From Liolophura sinensis (lineage: Eukaryota; Mollusca; Polyplacophora; Chitonida; Chitonidae): DNA of 64,000 nt. The position numbers and the translations under genes were made by a program. Under the pieces are notes generated by a model. It saw only the letters and a list, made by a program, of their open reading frames with translations. It was not told the DNA's origin and searched no databases. Below are positions 34,400 through 46,222 of the stretch, in pieces (positions within the stretch are counted from its first letter, which is position 1; every line of letters begins with the position of its first letter). Location: assembly GCF_032854445.1 (NCBI RefSeq), contig NC_088307.1, positions 9,934,017-9,998,016 of the forward strand, in the 5' to 3' direction.

Positions 34400-35690
34400 T
34401 TGTTATTAGAGTGACATAGTGGAATATTACTGACTGATATAATGCTGAGAGCCAGCAATCTTTTATTGCCTCAAATGGGTCATGCTTTACGAATTCGGTG
34501 TGTTTTTGGAAGATGATGTGGTACAAAGCCAGAAACTAAATGTGGCTTTCACTTTCATTTTCATATTTAATTTTCAGTTTCACGTTAGAAGTTAGTTATA
34601 TGTCAAAATAGAGACGATAACACATACAACCATGTGGCTTCATGTATATATTGTGATACGTGATTGTTAACAGAACAGATATTCAAGGTCGGGCACAGCG
34701 CAGCTAGTGGCAGAACAAGTTGAAGAAAAAGTTATAGCAAAAATGAACAACACTGGACAGGGTGATGGTTTTTGTTTTTTGGTCGCTGATGATCCACTAT
34801 TCAGATGTTCATTACAAAAAGGAGATTTTAAATGAGTTAATGCACTCTACCATGTTCAGCAACCTGTAGTCCTTATAACATCCCATTAGACAACGTTCTG
34901 AGAACTATGGCTGATAACAACAGTACAGCATGATGTAGGCCCCTATAAATGGTGAATGTCAAGAAAACTTGTTCTGGGCTTATGATACAGTGAAACAAAG
35001 TTTTGTTTTAACTCTCATGTTAATTATAGACAATGTTTTCATGACAATGAAATGACAATGACCATCTCTGGGACACATGCTGTCTGGAATTGTTGCTCAC
35101 TGTGTGTAAACAATGAGACTAGGACTTTGATTTTGGTTTAGTCTTTAAATGATATATGAAAGGAAGTCTTAAAGGAAAATAGTAGGGAAGGGAAATTATT
35201 GTAGGAGTGTTACATTGTTGATGCCTTGTGTGCATATATTAATTAGTGGAAATTATAAAATTCATATTTGCATATTGAAGGTTTTCCATAATTTGCTCAT
35301 ATCATGAAAATTAATTAAGGAGAATGCTGAAACAGGCTACAAGGTGGATGTGAGACCTAAGATCAAAATCAAAAACCAGCCCAATTTTTAGTGTCAGTTT
35401 TGCATATTTAATAAATCATCTCTTTGGTTGTGGATTTCTATGTGTTAACTGGTCTAAATACTTTCGTTTTATAAACTTTGTATGCACATTTTGTGAGCCA
35501 GAGACATCAGATTAAGATAAAAAAAAAACAACCAGATCCTTGCATTAGTGTTGTATATTTAGTGCTTTATGGTTTTCTGTCTTGAAATATTGTCTGATTT
35601 TGATAAAATTTTCATCAGTTTCATTTTGTGGCCACTTGAATCAAGTCTGAAAATCAGCAGGATCCATCTATACGCTCTGCATACATGTAT
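34400..35690. other. Intergenic, no gene seen
   Basis: AT-rich, no exon-like frames or recognised repeats apart from short shared words with 35880-36120 (attgtctgattttgat). Confidence 0.5.
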
Positions 35691-35694
35691 TTAG

Positions 35695-35882
35695 TGATTG
35701 TGATTGGTGATTGCTGTCTATGCTGATTCTGATTAGTGATTGTTGATTATGCTGATTCTGATTCTGATTGGTGGTTGCTATCTCTGCTGATTCTGATTGG
35801 TGGTTGCTATCTATGCTGATTCTGATTCTGATTGGTGTTTGCTATCTATGCTGATTCTGATTGTGGTTTGCTGTCTATGCTG
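35695..35882 (+). repeat. ~29-bp degenerate tandem repeat
   Basis: About six units of gattctgattggtggttgct plus atctatgct, with variable doubling of gattct. Confidence 0.85.
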
Positions 35883-36799
35883 CTTGTATGTGTGCTTCAA
35901 ATATTGTCTGATTTTGATGAAATATTGTGTGTAGTTTTATTTTGTACAACATCTGCTCGGGTTGAAAAACCATCAGAATTTGTGCAGAAGTTTTGCATAT
36001 TTAATGACATTCTCATTCTGATGGGTTGTTATTTACCATACTATAGCTGCTCCGGAATTAGGTGTTTAAAAAAATTGTATGTGCATGCTCGTTTAAAGTA
36101 ACATCAGATGAAGGTTAAAAAGCCTGCTTGAGTTTTCCATGTGCAACTATTTCTTTGATTCCGATAGGCCTTTTGATTACGTGCAACAACTGTTTAATAA
36201 TATTTAGTTGTTATAGTTGTTAAAAACATCTCTGTAAAGATTCATGTTTTAGGCCCTTTCCAATGTTCACAGTTTGACCATCATTGTGTGAGTGAAATAC
36301 TATAGCAATAGCATTCAACAACAGTAAACAACTGCAACTCGTTAAATAAGTACCTCTTGGCTTGAAAGAGCAGTGAATTGAAGGCATAACCTCATTGGTC
36401 AAGGGCATGGCCATTGCAGCGAATCAGTGTATCTGATCCACCAGTGTTGAATATGTGCTAATAATGTCTATATAAATAGGTTTCCACAGTTTGGTTGTCA
36501 GCACTGACTGATGTGGACAGAGGACTTCAGTGCAAACTGTTAACCTGGCTGATCTGACATGTTTACTTTCCTTTTGAAAGCCTTAATAGGAAATTATAGC
36601 CAGGGCCCCTGTTCAAACTGAGCTGTTATTTCCATCAAATAGACACTCTCTTTCTTATAGCAGGGTTTTATAACGTGTCATGTAAGGAGGAAATAAGAAA
36701 TTGGGTGAAAATTAAAAACAGGTTTCTTAGACATGGGCCTAGTTTTTACAGTATGACTGGTACAATCTTTAACTAAACCTTTCAAATCAGATATTTTTT

Positions 36800-37090
36800 T
36801 TTTTGCTGTTTCAGCAGAAAAGAAGAAAATACAGGGGTATTAACTTGTTCCAGTATTATATATCATGGCAAAACATATATTGGCTTTTACCACTTTCTTC
36901 AAATGGGTGTCCTAGTTCTTCTAATTTTTGGTCTGCTCTTTTTAGTCTGTTTATTCAAGTAAATTCAGCAGTAATATTTAACGTTTTTTTTTCTCTCACA
37001 ATGATTAGACCATCTAATGAACAAATACTCATATCTTTACTTTTTCGAAAAGCTGGGAAAGAAATGTAATATTCAGCGTACAGCATTACA
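36800..37090 (+). repeat. Dispersed family E, copy 1
   Basis: Shares tctaatttttgg.ctgctct, gattagaccatctaatgaac and ctgggaaagaaatgtaatat with 40320-40600 (+) and, in reverse, 41620-41830 and 43470-43680. Confidence 0.7.
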
Positions 37091-37401
37091 TGTACTGATA
37101 TCTGGTCCCCAAAAATTTTGAAGAATTAGTACTAAGTACTAAGTGCTGGGCAAATTTTCAGGCTTGGAAATTACCTGTATAATGTGGCTATGAATAGGAA
37201 AATAGATAAGCTATCAATTTTTATTTTGTTGGCCTTGATCTGTGTAAGTGTTAGCGCCATGGAAATTGACACAGATTTAGGACATCAGTTGGAATTCTGC
37301 CTTTTGATTGGCTAACACAGTTTAGATCTTTGTTAAGTGATTTTTAAAGGCAAACGCGGGTACTTCAAATTGAATGAAAAATGGATGCCTCTTTCCACTC
37401 A

Positions 37402-37669
37402 GGGCCTCTGTGGCTCAGTTGGCTAGCGCGCTAGCGCAGCACAATGACTCAGGAGTCTCACACCAATGCGGTCGCTGTGAGTTCAAGTCCAGCTCATGCT
37501 GGCTTCCTCTCCGGCCGTACGTGGGAAGGTCTGCCAGCAACCTGCGGATGGTCTTGGGTTTCCCCCGGGCTCTGCCTGGTTTCCACCCACCACAATGCTG
37601 GCCGCCGTCGTATAAGTGAAATATTCTTGAGTAAGGCGTAAAACACCAATCAAATAAATCAAATCAAAT
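37402..37669 (+). repeat. SINE-A, full length with target-site duplication
   Basis: gggcctctgtggctcagttg head to aaacaccaatcaaataaatc tail. Flanks ctctttccactca and ctctttccattca (one mismatch). Confidence 0.93.
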
Positions 37670-37708
37670 CTCTTTCCATTCATCGTGTCTGGCATGTTAT
37701 TCTTATTT

Positions 37709-37990
37709 ACGGTACCCTAATTCCTCAACCATTTTGCATACAAAAAAGAGCAGCTTTCTGTGTAATTTATGCACATTTTTGGTTTGATTTGGAAGACAAA
37801 ACTACATTGGTTGGCTTGGCCAGTTTCAGAGCTTCACAACAAAATGTAATTTTATCAGTTTGCATAGAGTAATACTTTTAGCATATGCTTGAATAAACAC
37901 CTTGCAAATGTGCGAAAAGGTCAAAGAATTTCAGTGACACCATTTTAACAGTGTGAGGAAATTTTTTGGAATGAAGAACATTGGCTCAAG
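37709..37990 (+). repeat. Dispersed family G, copy 1
   Basis: ggtaccctaattcctcaacc ... acaaaactacattggttggc ... atatgcttgaataaacacct. Also at 53970-54190 and 59840-60025, all in + orientation. Confidence 0.75.
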
Positions 37991-38829
37991 GTTTCGTTTA
38001 AAGCCAGGCAAAAAACTGATTTTTAATTTGAAAATAAAAAATGAGCATGTGGAATGAATTTACTAGTGAATTTTTGTGCATACCATCCTCTAGAGCCTCA
38101 TGGTCTGCTGAAAGTAGAGTTTTTTTTGTGTCCTTGAATGACTAGTGAGTCCATGTTACATGAAAGCTGGGGAAAAATCAATACAGCAATATGGCTGGCT
38201 TTAGTGAAGCTTTAAACGCTATTAGTGAGGAGTAAGATTTCTACAGTTTCCATTCTGTGCTTACCCCCCTCCCTCACAACCCGGCTCCAATCTTCCGTGG
38301 GACTTCCTGCGCAAATGGACTTTTGTGATTTCGCTGTCATGGAACAGCTCAGTCGTTATAGACGGTATTCATGAGTCTAATTTTGTTTTATCCAATCACA
38401 CTAGAGTTTATAATTGCCGATCAATACGGTTGCAGCCGGTCGGCTATTTACTTTTGTCTCCCAAGGATTATGTACAGAAATCAGAACTCAGTCTGAACCA
38501 ATCAATACTGATTCTGTAAATACACATTGCGTGGGATGGCTGTCGAGTACTTCACGCTGTTATTGTCATCATTACTAGAAACCATGCAGAGGCATCAAAA
38601 CTAGCATTGATAACAATGATGTTGTGCACACGCATAATCCCCTGTCCAAAGTCCAAAGTGTCGAAATCATTTCAGTAATATTAAGAAAGTGTTCTTATAT
38701 TTTGGTATTATTTATGTATTAATAATGAAATTTAACTTTAAGTAATAATAATAATAGCTTACAAGTTTAGTTTTAGATGAACTGATTTTAATAGCCAGCA
38801 CATGACCTTTGACCCATATCAAGACGTAC

Positions 38830-39110
38830 ATTTAACGTTAGAGGTGGAAGTTTTAAACTGACTAACCTTAAATAACCTAAAATTTCGACAACAAAAGACC
38901 ATTTTTAGAGACAAATAAATGTCACACAATACTATTTTCGGTGCGAAATTTTTCCAGTAAAATGTCATCCCATGTGCCAAGCAAACCTCAGAACACTTTT
39001 CTAATCTCAACAAAACTCTCAGAATCGGGAAAAATGAGGAAATTAGTCCTGGGCGATCAAAATTAATGATCATGTAGGTCAATCTCAAAAGCAAGGAAAC
39101 ATATATTGGC
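38830..39110 (+). repeat. Dispersed family F, copy
   Basis: cctaaaatttcgacaacaaa ... aaatgtcatcccatgtgcca ... aactctcagaatcgggaaaa. Related to 29858-30070. Confidence 0.7.
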
Positions 39111-39527
39111 TGGTAGAGCAAAAATTGTAATATCTTTTCATGCTGTTATATAGTGAATTTTCTGTTTGACATGGTGTGGAATTGAGGTAATGCTGATTTC
39201 TTCCTCTGTATAGCTATAAGTTTTTGAAAATTTCTCAGCTTTCTATCTTACAAGTATCTGGGGTTTTGATAGTTGTTTTTTTTTTTACCAACTTTTCAGG
39301 TAGATGGCAGCTAAAATGAAAGATTGTTGTCAGATTTTGCTTTTCTGAATATTTTTATGTGTGTGTAATTAGGCTCTACGGAATGGAATTCGGGATGAGA
39401 AATCGGAAAGAAGATTCTTGCAATGGAATGCTGTGTGTTTATGAGTCCCCTCACAGTGATGGAGACGATGGGATGGTTATATTTATTCATGAAGGAACCA
39501 CCAACTGTTCGCAGATCAATCTACATC

Positions 39528-39567
39528 TCCCCCCCCTCCCCCTCCCCCATCCCCCCCCCACTCCACA
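39528..39567 (-). repeat. C-rich tract, possible G-quadruplex/i-motif
   Basis: Repeated runs of four to nine C spaced by t, tc or at. On the - strand it has more than four G runs of at least three with short loops. Confidence 0.6.
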
Positions 39568-39649
39568 GCAAGCCCTCACCCCCATGCCTATCTGTGAAAC
39601 AAGTGATCTGTCGCTGATAACCGTGAACTAATGATGTCAAACAAGCTAG

Positions 39650-40306
39650 GTAATGAATAATAAAGTGTATTGATCGCCGTTATTGCCACTACGATTTATT
39701 GACTTTTTGCCGCCAACCGATTCCTCGTGTTTAACGATAAAAGCAGTCACATCAAAGCCTGTACGTCAGGTTTCCATCTCGTCCATCAACTCGGGGATTG
39801 TACAGTTGAGGAATTCTGGTTGAGATTTTCGCTCCATCACTGCTCCGAGGGTCATATAGACGCGCAGTGCCCCAGATGTAACAGTGGTATTTTCTGAACC
39901 AGAGATCTAATGTCAGTTCAGTTGTTCAGGCAGGCTAATGAGGTGTGGTCTATGTAGTATTGTTCAGGTCTACTTAGCACCTCCTTGATTCCTCTATTCT
40001 TACCCTACCCCAGGGTGACCACAGATTAACAGCTTATTAGCGAACAGTCCAGCTGAGCTTTATCATCATCAGTCTAACCACCAGGTGGACGAGACAAGTC
40101 TATTGTCATCTGATCAATGATTAGAGCGTCTGGTCCAACTGTAAGGCTTACCTTTTGGCAGACTGCAGACAGTGTTTGTTAAATCTGTCACAAAAATTTC
40201 TCAGGATTCTGGGTTGTGCTGACTATCGTCTCAGACTGGACCTTAATTCTACTGGCAATACACAAGCATCTCCGAACGGAACCATACAGGAATTAAATAG
40301 TCAAAG
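39650..40306 (+). other. DDC: Candidate first non-coding exon and promoter region of DDC
   Basis: Non-repetitive DNA of higher complexity ending in a good donor, caaag^gtatgt at 40307. No long frame. Position and donor suit a 5' UTR exon upstream of 43041-43269 and 46013. Start not determinable by eye. Inference only. Confidence 0.3.
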
Positions 40307-40319
40307 GTATGTATTTTCT

Positions 40320-40600
40320 TAATTTGCTTGTTTATTGTCGCGCCACGTATCTACAATGTGGTAGCTGTCAAGAAATGTACATACACTCTAATTCTTCTAA
40401 TTTTTGGGAAACTGATCTGCTCTTTTTTAAACAATGTACATGTAATGTCACAGGAATATTTAGTTTTGTTTTTTTCATATGGTTAGTACATCTAAAGACC
40501 AACATATTTGTATCTTTACTCTCCCCCCCAAAACTGAGAGAAATGTAATCCTTTTCTTTCAGCATTACATATATCTGTCCTAAAAATGAGAAGAAATAGG
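40320..40600 (+). repeat. Dispersed family E, copy 2
   Basis: tctaattcttctaatttttg, ggttagtacatctaaagacc, gagagaaatgtaatcctttt; matches 36800-37090. Confidence 0.7.
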
Positions 40601-40764
40601 TGTATACCTGAGCAATCAGGTCAGGTTTGCTTTTATTGGCCAATTTTAGTGCTCTCTAAATTTTACAAAAATTGTTGTCAGTACTCTTAAATCTTATTGC
40701 AATGGATTTTGGAAGTTTTGTTTGCGAAAATTATATCTTCAAACAAAATGGTCTGGAAACCAGG

Positions 40765-40885
40765 GGGTGGTCATGGGTTTTCCCTGGGCTCTGCTCAGTT
40801 TCCTCAACCATAATGCTGACAGTTGTTGTTTAAGTGAAATATTCTTGGTGTAAAATTCCATTCGAATCAATAACAAATCAAACTA
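40765..40885 (+). repeat. SINE-A 3' fragment
   Basis: ggtggtcatgggttttccct to aagtgaaatattcttggtgt and a degraded tail. Confidence 0.8.
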
Positions 40886-41214
40886 AGTGAATTATTTTTT
40901 ATATATGCATTTTCAAAAGCAAGCAACGTATTTGACCTGAAAATTCGTCCAAAATAGACAATTTTAAGTTCTGGGCACTGGCAAACATCATAAATTTGTG
41001 GCTGCACGTTTTTGTCTCAAGATGCATTGACAGACTGGCTACACTTACTTCTCTTTTCTAACAGTGCTACGTAATGAAATAGGGCGAATATAATTTATCA
41101 AAGCTAAACTGAACTAACGAATTTGACTGAGTTGAAATGTCATAGACTCTTGCCAACCAGGTTTCTGGGATGTTCTATTATTTTGTTTATGATACTTTGA
41201 AGGGAAGTTCTAGG

Positions 41215-41312
41215 TACATGTATCTGCCGCCTTACCTCCCCCCATAAATCTTGCTACCGTTCCGTAAGTGAAATATTCTTGAGTGTGACGTAAAACATCA
41301 GTAAATAAATTG
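41215..41312 (+). repeat. SINE-A 3' fragment, diverged
   Basis: gtaagtgaaatattcttgag, tgtgacgtaaaacatcag, taaataaa. Confidence 0.75.
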
Positions 41313-41619
41313 AACTCGCAGCTCGAGTTCCTCAAAAAGATAAAATAATCCCAGTGAGACAGAAGACCTGACAGAAAGTGAACCAACCGAATGTTTGTAA
41401 GGCATTGCATGATTCTGTCTGCCATCAGTTTAATTGCTATAAATTTGTGTTACTGTATAGACTGACATATTGTCTGAAATATATCCTGTAGAATGGAAGC
41501 TGAGCAGCAAAGAAAATTACCTACTTCCTCAGTGGTTTTGCATGTAAACATATGGAAAAGCAACTTTAAGTGCACTTTAGGAATCTTTTCCATCAGATTT
41601 TGGAGACACCTTAATTCGT

Positions 41620-41830
41620 CTGATTTTCAGGACAGATATTAGTAGTGCTGAAAGCAGAATATTACATTTCTTTCCCAGCTTTTTCAGGAAGTAAAAATAT
41701 GAGTATGTTGTTCATTAGATGGTCTAAACATGTGAGAAAAAGAAACTCAATAACCCTGATACAGTTACATGGATACTGGCTAAAAAGAGTAGACCAGGTG
41801 TCCCAAAAATTGGAAGGAATAGGGTAATCT
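41620..41830 (-). repeat. Dispersed family E, copy 3 (reverse)
   Basis: tattacatttctttcccagc, gttcattagatggtctaaac and ccaaaaattggaaggaat are the reverse complement of the family E words at 36800-37090. Confidence 0.7.
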
Positions 41831-42112
41831 GTATTGGTTGGATTGTTCAATTTTCAGGGCTGTAGTCCGTATACAAATTTTCCACTGATGTGGACATTTC
41901 TTAATGTATTCAGGATCAGTTGCAGGGACATTTTGATACCTTTTACAGGGGCTCAAATTACAGCAAACCTCAAGAAAGACCATATTATGGGAATATTGCC
42001 TGATAAATTTAAGAGAGTCCCCCTCTAAATTTAAGAAGCCCCTATCATTATATGCACTGAAAATATGAAGTTGTATGAGTATACATTATATTTTACCTGT
42101 ATAATTCAGTAT

Positions 42113-42775
42113 ATAACTCGAGGTGTACACCTCAGTGTAAGGTATAGATAAGGTGTACCCATAGTATATAACTTGAGGTGTACACCTCAGTGTGAGGTAT
42201 AGATAAGGTGTACCCATAGTATATAACTTGAGGTGTACATCTCAGTGTGAGGTATAGATGAGGTGTACCCATAGTATATAACTTGAGGTGTACACCTGAG
42301 TGTGAGGTATAGATGAGGTGTACCCATAGTATATAACTTGAGGTGTACACCTCAGTGTAAGGTATAGATAAGGTGTACCCATAGTATATAACTTGAGGTG
42401 TACACCTGAGTGTGAGGTATAGATGAGGTGTACCCATAGTATATAACTTGAGGTGCACACCTCAGTGTAAGGTATAGATAAGGTGTACCCATAGTATATA
42501 ACTTGAGGTGTACATCTCAGTGCGAGGTATAGATGAGGTGTACCCATAGTATATAACTTGAGGTGTTCACCTCAGTGTGAGGTATAGATGAGGTGTACCC
42601 ATAGTATATAACTTGAGGTGTACACCTCAGTGTGAGGTATAGATAAGGTGTACCCATAGTATATAACTTGAGGTGTACACCTCAGTGTGAGGTATAGATG
42701 AGGTGTACCCATAGTATATAACTTGAGGTGTACACCTGAGTGTGAGGTATAGATGAGGTGTACCCAAAGTACACC
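42113..42775. repeat. 55-bp minisatellite with a 12-bp palindrome
   Basis: Twelve units, starts at 42121 + 55n. Unit aggtgtacacctcagtgtga plus ggtatagatgaggtgtacccatagtatataacttg. Eight of twelve units keep the perfect palindrome AGGTGTACACCT; two have acatct, one gcacac, one ttcacc. Confidence 0.95.
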
Positions 42776-43040
42776 TCGGTCATGTGCATATACCTTAGGA
42801 ACTCAGAACACTTTTTGAATTTTGAGATAATCTTAAAGCTTTAGGTTCAAGTTTTGTAATATCTGAAAATGTTTTGACCCAAAATAGACAACTAGAAGAG
42901 TGGCAGAATTAGAGAGCTGTATTTGGCCTTGGCAAGTTTTGTACCTATATGTCTGACGAAGCTGCCATTATCAGTGTTTTACCTGTGTGAATAAATGGTT
43001 GACCTTTCCTTCACCCGTCCTCCTGTTTTCTTTCCCACAG

Positions 43041-43269
43041 TGTACGCAAATCCCATCTGTGATAGGATCAGGAATAACTGGACTCTGGGATCACCATTGG
43101 GCTGCTTTAATCAAGCCAACCGTCATCAGATATCAGGCCCGTGTTTAAACCGATTGAAACTCTTTCTACCCAGGCTTGAGACGTTTGGAATATTGTGATT
43201 TCCTAGGAAACAGCTGACATTTTATCCCGCCCTGTCCAACGAACCAGACATTTTGTTCTTGCACATTAG
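43041..43269 (+). other. DDC: Candidate non-coding 5' UTR exon of DDC
   Basis: Bounded by a strong acceptor (tttctttcccacag) and a strong donor (cattag^gtaaga). The block is more GC-rich than its flanks and not part of a repeat. All frames have stops, so it would be UTR. It sits 2.7 kb upstream of the first coding exon, which itself begins with a splice acceptor 9 nt before ATG and so needs an upstream exon. Confidence 0.45.
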
Positions 43270-43469
43270 GTAAGACCGATTTAATAGATTTGAGATGTGT
43301 ATTTTAGTAACATAGCCAACATGTCTTAAATCACATGTATGGAAGTTTGATAGCAAGCAAAATGAACTACAAAATATATGACTGGCCAACAGGACAATTG
43401 TTCTTTGAGAACGACTGATCCAGTAATTACTGATTTTTCAGTTAAATAAAGGAAGCAAATCTCCTAGCT

Positions 43470-43680
43470 CTTCTGATTTTTAGGACTGATGTTTATAGTT
43501 TTGATAGAAAAGAATTACATTTCTGTCCCAGTTTTTGGAAATAGTAAAGATATGAATATATTGTTGATTAGATGGACTAACCATGTGAAAAAAACAGGAA
43601 ACTAAATATTCCGGCAACAGTTATGTGTATGCTGGCTAAAAAGAGCACACCAGGTGTGCTTAAAAGAGTATTAGGGTAGT
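43470..43680 (-). repeat. Dispersed family E, copy 4 (reverse)
   Basis: gaattacatttctgtcccag, gttgattagatggactaacc, gctggctaaaaagagcacac. Closest to copy 3. Confidence 0.7.
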
Positions 43681-44654
43681 AGTAACGAAACTCTTTTATG
43701 ATTTATTTCCATCCAAAAAGATGGCGTTTACATGTAGTAGAGGCCATATTTATAGATTATCTATATGTGTGTGGTTTCTGGTAATTGGATGAATATTGAT
43801 AAGTCATAGTTCTTCTTTATGACTATAAATAAATTTTAAAAACATTAATAAATATTTGACCAAAAATCTGTTGGCTTTGGACCTTTTGGGAAATTTCGAG
43901 ATACATGAATTTGAAATACGATGATCACCATGATCAAACAAGGTGATCTTTGCTTCACACCCAGTTAGAACTCGGCCAGGAATACACCAAAGCATGGTGC
44001 ACTAAGCCATCATGTCTGATCGCCTGCATTGTTATCAAAGCTAGCAGCAAGTGCATGTCTTCAGATAATCTGGGACTATGCTGTTTAGCATTGTTGTCTT
44101 GTTGCAGTGCTTAGTGAGTGCAAATGTAAAGATAATTTAACCCAACAGGCTGAATTATAACTTTATAAGATCAAGCTGATTGTGCTAATTTATGTTTATT
44201 GGAATTATGTATGATCCTTTGTTGTACTGTAATTCTTCAGCCTTTTCACGTTTTTGAAAGATATTCATTCAAACATACGCTGAGGGCATTTTTCTGCGCA
44301 GACTGATAAAACTGTACTTTTTGTGAAGCGATGAAATTGGCCGACACAATCAATGTAGATTTGTCGCATAATTCATGGTGAAAAGGTGCATTAATCACAT
44401 TGAAAGTTGCTCTTCCATATGAAGAATGTCACAACTGTTAATTTTCTACATCTCTCTTTGACATAATAATAATTAAGAATCCTGAAAACTGAAAAGCAGA
44501 ATACACTTAATTTATCGTCTCACAACCAAATCCATGCTTCAGGACAGCACTGTAGATTTGTAGACGAGACCAACAGAAGGCTATGTGTACATATGGCACT
44601 GAAATGGACGAGTGTCATGTTTGCAGCGCAGAATGCTGCTAAACAGTGACAGCA

Positions 44655-44791
44655 GGTCTGTCAGCAACCTGTGGATGGTTGTGGGTTTCCCCCGGGCTCT
44701 GCCCGGTTTCCGCCCACCATAATGCTGGCCGCTGTCTTTATAAGTGAAATATTCTTGAGTACGGCGTAAAACACCAATCAAATAAATAAAT
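44655..44791 (+). repeat. SINE-A, 5' truncated, with target-site duplication
   Basis: Starts inside the body (ggtctgtcagcaacctgtgg) and runs to the tail. Perfect duplication aaacagtgacagca at 44641-44654 and 44792-44805, so the truncation happened at insertion. Confidence 0.92.
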
Positions 44792-45147
44792 AAACAGTGA
44801 CAGCAAAATGCGAAAAGTGTTACATTGGGAACAACGGTCATACTTGTCACATGTAATTAGTGTTGTGTATCACTTATACATTTTTAGATGGAATTCATTT
44901 TAATTTTTCCCCTGTGAATAGTATTTTCATGAATATGTGATTAATTTGCCGACTGAATTAATTGTATTACCTGACTTGTTTGTTTTACAACCAGCGTAGC
45001 TTAGGTTTATCAAGAGTGTACATGCATTTTGCTTCCTTAGTCAGCCCAGTCTGACTGATTCTTCATTTGTGTCGATGACCGTAACACCTGCGTTAAAGAA
45101 AGTTATTATTCTTTTTCTTATTAAACGTTTGCGTTCAGTTACAGCGC

Positions 45148-45382
45148 GGTTCTCCATGGCTGAGTGGTCAGCATGCAACCACAGCACAAAGACGCTGTGA
45201 GTTCAAATCAAGCTCATGTTGGTTTTGTCCCTGGTCGTACTTGGGAAGATTTGGCAGAAACTTGCTCATAGTCGTAGGTTTCCCACTGGCTCTGTCTGTT
45301 TTCCTCCCACCATAATTCCAACTGCAGTTGTATAAGTGAAATATTCATGAGTACAGCGTAAAACACCAGTCAAATAAATGAA
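45148..45382 (+). repeat. SINE-A, diverged, near full length
   Basis: ggttctccatggctgagtgg head, gagttcaaatcaagctcatg, tail gtacagcgtaaaacaccagt. Confidence 0.85.
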
Positions 45383-46012
45383 TCCAATTACTGGGCTAAA
45401 ACAGTATTAAGTCAAGTGTAAAGGGTGGTATTTTAAGAAGAACTTTATTAAGCTCAGGTTATTATACGAGGCAAAGTTTCATTGTTAATGCCCTTCATGT
45501 ATGTGCATATTAATTACCTTAAATTTAAGCAAAAATTTATGACTTTGCCTTTTGTGTATTGGAATATTAGAGTAGATTTTATGGGTGGTACCCAATATCT
45601 CCAAAACTACTGCATGTATTGAGCTCAGGTTGTGTATACAAATATTAAAAGCATAATACCACAAGATCCCAGATGTTTCTTTGTTGAAAGTACATATATA
45701 AATATACTGCATTTCTCCTAAAGTTTAGCATTTTTCAAATGAGACATTTTGCTAAATTCTGATTGATTCATCCACCTTGTAAGGCCATGCATCCAAAAGT
45801 TTCTTTTGTGATGCTTCTTATCATTGATTGTGATGTTTCTTATCATTGATTTCTTATCAGAAAACCTTAAATTCTGGCATTAAATGTGTAATTTTAGTCC
45901 TTCGTGTGCTTCTGAAAGTTGCATGTTTGCATAGAAACTTCAGGTAAAGTACAGCAATAAAAAATTGTATGTTTTGCATTAATGACTTCCCCTGTTCTAC
46001 CCACAATTCCAG

Positions 46013-46021
46013 GTGTACACC
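46013..46021 (+). promoter_or_regulatory. DDC: DDC start context
   Basis: After the acceptor (aattccag, AG 46011-46012) nine UTR bases end in acc just before ATG, giving A at -3 and G at +4, a strong animal start context. Confidence 0.8.
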
Positions 46022-46222
46022 ATGGACGCCGCAGAGTTTCGAAGACGTGGCAAGGAGATGATTGACTATGTGGCTGACTACCTGGAGACCACAGAGAACA
46101 GGCGCGTTTTTCCTGATGTTAAGCCTGGTTACCTGAGAGAGCAGATCCCTGATGAGGCGCCTCTCGTCCCGGACAGGTGGGAACAGGTGATGGGAGATGT
46201 GGAGTCAGTCATCATGCCTGGG
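46022..46222 (+). CDS. DDC: DDC coding exon 1
   Basis: Residues 1-67, [20 protein letters not shown] to VESVIMPG. Donor ggg^gtgaga. A SINE-A begins only about 35 bp into the intron. Confidence 0.95.

Larger units (their letters stand above)
38200..39640. other. Intergenic, upstream of candidate DDC exons; no firm gene
   Basis: Contains family F at 38830-39110 and a C-rich tract at 39528-39567. A frame at 39359-39631 (starting VCN-type residues, then ECCV/ SPHSDGDDG) lacks splice sites and homology I can recognise, so I do not call it. Confidence 0.5.

Noticed and set aside
39359-39631. 90-codon + strand frame
   Set aside because: Half of it is the C-rich tract read as Pro/Leu/His; no homology I recognise and no splice context.
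42132-42547. - strand frames of 101-108 codons (YGYTLSIP/HLYLTL repeats)
   Set aside because: Reading through the 55-bp minisatellite.
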